A stretch of DNA of 6,212 bases, from positions 1 through 6,212 of the forward strand of contig JBDQEV010000037.1 in the NCBI GenBank assembly GCA_040266255.1, read 5' to 3'. This document shows positions 5,158 to 6,212 of the stretch, piece after piece. How positions within the stretch are numbered: the stretch's first letter is position 1; each line of letters begins with the position of its first letter. The stretch comes from Comchoanobacter sp040266255. GTDB lineage: Bacteria; Pseudomonadota; Gammaproteobacteria; Comchoanobacterales; Comchoanobacteraceae. Both the position numbers and the translations under genes were made by a program. The notes under the pieces were generated by a model, which saw only the letters and a list, made by a program, of their open reading frames with translations, had not been told where the DNA came from and searched no databases.

Positions 5158-6150
5158 TGGAGTAGGTGTCGTGTTTTGTTCTTCTCGCTCTTGTTGAGCC
5201 TTTTGAAGTAGCGCATTTCTTTGAGGTAGCACATTTCCAAACAGGGTATCTGCATTTGACGGTTTTTTTGCTTCTGGTTTTTCCACATGTTTAAGCTTTG
5301 CTAGTTGTGCTTGAATAGCATTAGCCGAAGGTGGTGCTGCATTATCATTTTTAGTTTTAGAAGGGGGGGGATTTAGGTTTTGTATTGAATTTTCTAAAGT
5401 AGCTTGATCTATGGAGTGATTATTGCTGGTTTTAGACAGTTTTTCATTGACTAATTCAACATTTTCACTAATGTCTTTAATGAGTTCATTTATTTCTTTT
5501 GCCTGATTTTTTTGAACAATATTGCTAATTAGCTCTAAAAATTGAGATCGGTCTAAATTTGCCCAGCTTTCAGGTGAACACTCTCTAAGGTACGAGTCAT
5601 CTAAGCTTGCTCTTATGTTAGCTAGGCTTTTAGCTACAAATACATTGTTTGAACTTTTTTGTTGCTTCTTGATCCATTCGATCAAATCATCTGAGTTTTT
5701 GCAGCTAGTGATTTTAGTGTTAGCTATCTTAGTGGAGGCTGGCTTGAGTTGCTGACTTCCGGTTGATATTTGTGCAAACATAGATGCGTGCTGTGGATTC
5801 AACGTTGACGGTATTGGTGGTGGCGGTGGCGGCATTGGTGGTGGCGGTGGCGGCGGTGCAAGTTGAGTGGTTGTGTCACTACTCGCTTTAGGCTGAGGAG
5901 GTTCGGTATTACTCAATGGTGCGGATTCAGTAGGGGATTTAGACGCGGTATCTATCTGTTTAGTGAGTGTTTGTGTTTTTTTCTCAGCTAGGTTGTAAGT
6001 CGCAGCGATAGTACCAATCGTGCTAAATATGATACATGCTATAACAATGTTCAGGGTTAGTGCGTTTATTGCCGCTAAGTAAGCAAGTACCACAATAGGG
6101 GATAAAGTAGCAGTGATGCCTGTTATTTTTAATATAGTTTTATTCTGCAT
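5152..6150 (-). CDS. Membrane-anchored polyproline protein with WH2-like actin-binding motif (candidate effector)
   Basis: Not a family I can name; the architecture is distinctive. Residues 8-29 and 31-52 form two adjacent hydrophobic helices (a bilobed hairpin). A Ser/Thr/Pro-rich linker (58-98) is followed by seven prolines (99-105), M106, six prolines (107-112) and IP. Directly after is HASMFAQISTGSQQLKP (121-137), which matches the WH2 pattern of an amphipathic helix, then I..G, then LK, with a linker one residue longer than in WASP. The middle (about 153-245) is predicted helical, possibly coiled coil. A second, partial WH2-like stretch LAKLKHVEKPE (283-293) follows short prolines. Polyproline plus WH2 is the arrangement of WASP/WIP and Rickettsia RickA, so an actin-binding effector is inferred. 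An alternative is a TonB-like or other envelope-spanning proline-rich protein. No acidic Arp2/3-binding tail is present. There is no clear Shine-Dalgarno before the ATG, so the start is less certain. The gene contains a 21-bp tandem repeat and a C8 tract. Confidence 0.8.
   Translation of the reverse strand: MQNKTILKITGITATLSPIVVLAYLAAINALTLNIVIACIIFSTIGTIAATYNLAEKKTQTLTKQIDTASKSPTESAPLSNTEPPQPKASSDTTTQLAPPPPPPPMPPPPPPIPSTLNPQHASMFAQISTGSQQLKPASTKIANTKITSCKNSDDLIEWIKKQQKSSNNVFVAKSLANIRASLDDSYLRECSPESWANLDRSQFLELISNIVQKNQAKEINELIKDISENVELVNEKLSKTSNNHSIDQATLENSIQNLNPPPSKTKNDNAAPPSANAIQAQLAKLKHVEKPEAKKPSNADTLFGNVLPQRNALLQKAQQEREEQNTTPTPL
5363..5370 (-). repeat. C8 homopolymer tract inside the WH2-like gene
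   Basis: Eight consecutive C on the coding strand (G on the + strand) encode the prolines at residues 261-263. Loss of one C would lead to a TAG at 5303-5301 about 20 codons later, and gain of one C would hit a TAA at 5359-5357 almost at once. Either change removes the last 50-70 residues or replaces them with a short tail. Such tracts are prone to slippage. Confidence 0.85.
5813..5854 (-). repeat. Perfect 21-bp tandem duplication encoding the polyproline runs
   Basis: 5813-5833 and 5834-5854 are identical. In frame, the unit encodes a heptapeptide of six prolines plus M or I; the M/I difference comes from the base just outside each copy. Because 21 is a multiple of three, gain or loss of a unit would change polyproline length without a frameshift. 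The region is GC-rich within an AT-rich gene. Confidence 0.9.
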
Positions 6151-6189
6151 GGTCGATTAATCTAATTTGACTAATATTAACATTAAGTG

Positions 6190-6195
6190 AATATA
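6190..6195 (-). promoter_or_regulatory. Candidate -10 element for the WH2-like gene
   Basis: The minus strand reads TATATT (5/6 to consensus), about 40 bases before the ATG. A -35 at 17-bp spacing would lie just outside the window and cannot be seen. No Shine-Dalgarno is evident in the bases just before the ATG (TTAATCGACC). Confidence 0.25.
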
Positions 6196-6212
6196 GGCTA
6201 TACTTCAATTTA

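Noticed and set aside
5152..5180. Intrinsic terminator between the two convergent genes at the right
   Set aside because: The only symmetry is the TTATAA double stop. There is no GC-rich stem or T-run in the neighbouring coding sequence.
5200..5260. WASP/RickA-type central-acidic (Arp2/3-binding) tail at the C terminus of the WH2-like protein
   Set aside because: There is no acidic cluster and no tryptophan near the end, which reads EREEQNTTPTPL, so Arp2/3 activation cannot be claimed.
5079..5288. 69-codon open frame on the minus strand
   Set aside because: It lies inside the 3' part of the WH2-like gene and the end of the exported protein gene, has no ribosome binding site, and its composition (K, N, Q, R-rich, no domain) looks like an out-of-frame shadow.
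5813..5860. G-rich stretch as a G-quadruplex
   Set aside because: The runs are mainly GG separated by T or C, so only a weak two-layer quadruplex would be possible. Coding for polyproline explains the pattern.
5152..6150. TonB-like or other periplasm-spanning proline-rich protein
   Set aside because: TonB has one N-terminal helix, Pro-Glu/Pro-Lys repeats and a C-terminal beta domain. Here there are two helices, pure polyproline runs, a WH2-like motif and a helical C-terminal part. It is kept as a less likely alternative.

Overview
The window is AT-rich, densely packed proteobacterial chromosome. It most resembles a gammaproteobacterium: the Rieske/cytochrome b/cytochrome c1 genes are three separate genes in the order petA-petB-petC, the cytochrome b has the 'GDY..S..TL.RFF' stretch before helix D and ends the 'PxWY' loop without the Glu of the alphaproteobacterial/mitochondrial PEWY type, and an acyltransferase resembling E. 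coli YihG and a TolC-family protein follow. The low GC and the predicted eukaryote-like actin-binding protein at the right end suggest, but do not prove, a host- or protist-associated organism.

Layout. 1-87: leader of the petABC operon, with a weak promoter candidate, two direct repeats 31 bp apart and a 16-bp dyad. 88-3304 (+): petA, petB, petC and a PlsC/YihG-like acyltransferase form one tight unit in which each gene overlaps the next (11, 4 and 8 nt), so translational coupling is likely. The first three encode the complete cytochrome bc1 complex (quinol:cytochrome c oxidoreductase). The fourth is a membrane phospholipid acyltransferase. 3192-4532 (-): a TolC-family outer-membrane efflux/secretion protein, convergent with the acyltransferase and overlapping its 3' end by 113 nt. 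4533-4653: a divergent regulatory region with a good sigma70-type promoter to the right. 4654-5157 (+): a small Sec-exported, beta-rich protein of unknown function. 5152-6150 (-): a 332-residue protein with an N-terminal double transmembrane hairpin, two polyproline runs (7+6), a WH2-like actin-binding motif directly after them, a helical middle and a second, partial WH2-like segment near the C terminus. 6151-6212: its short upstream region.

The left half is housekeeping (respiration, lipid metabolism). The right half is the accessory, potentially interesting part: an envelope export channel, an exported orphan protein, and a membrane-anchored polyproline-WH2 protein that looks like a candidate actin-manipulating effector. 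That last gene also contains a perfect 21-bp tandem duplication (polyproline length) and a C8 tract (G8 on the + strand) where one-base slippage in either direction would truncate the protein, so it may be length- or phase-variable.

No tRNA, rRNA, CRISPR array or insertion sequence was seen. There is no convincing intrinsic terminator, because both convergent gene pairs overlap and leave no intergenic space.
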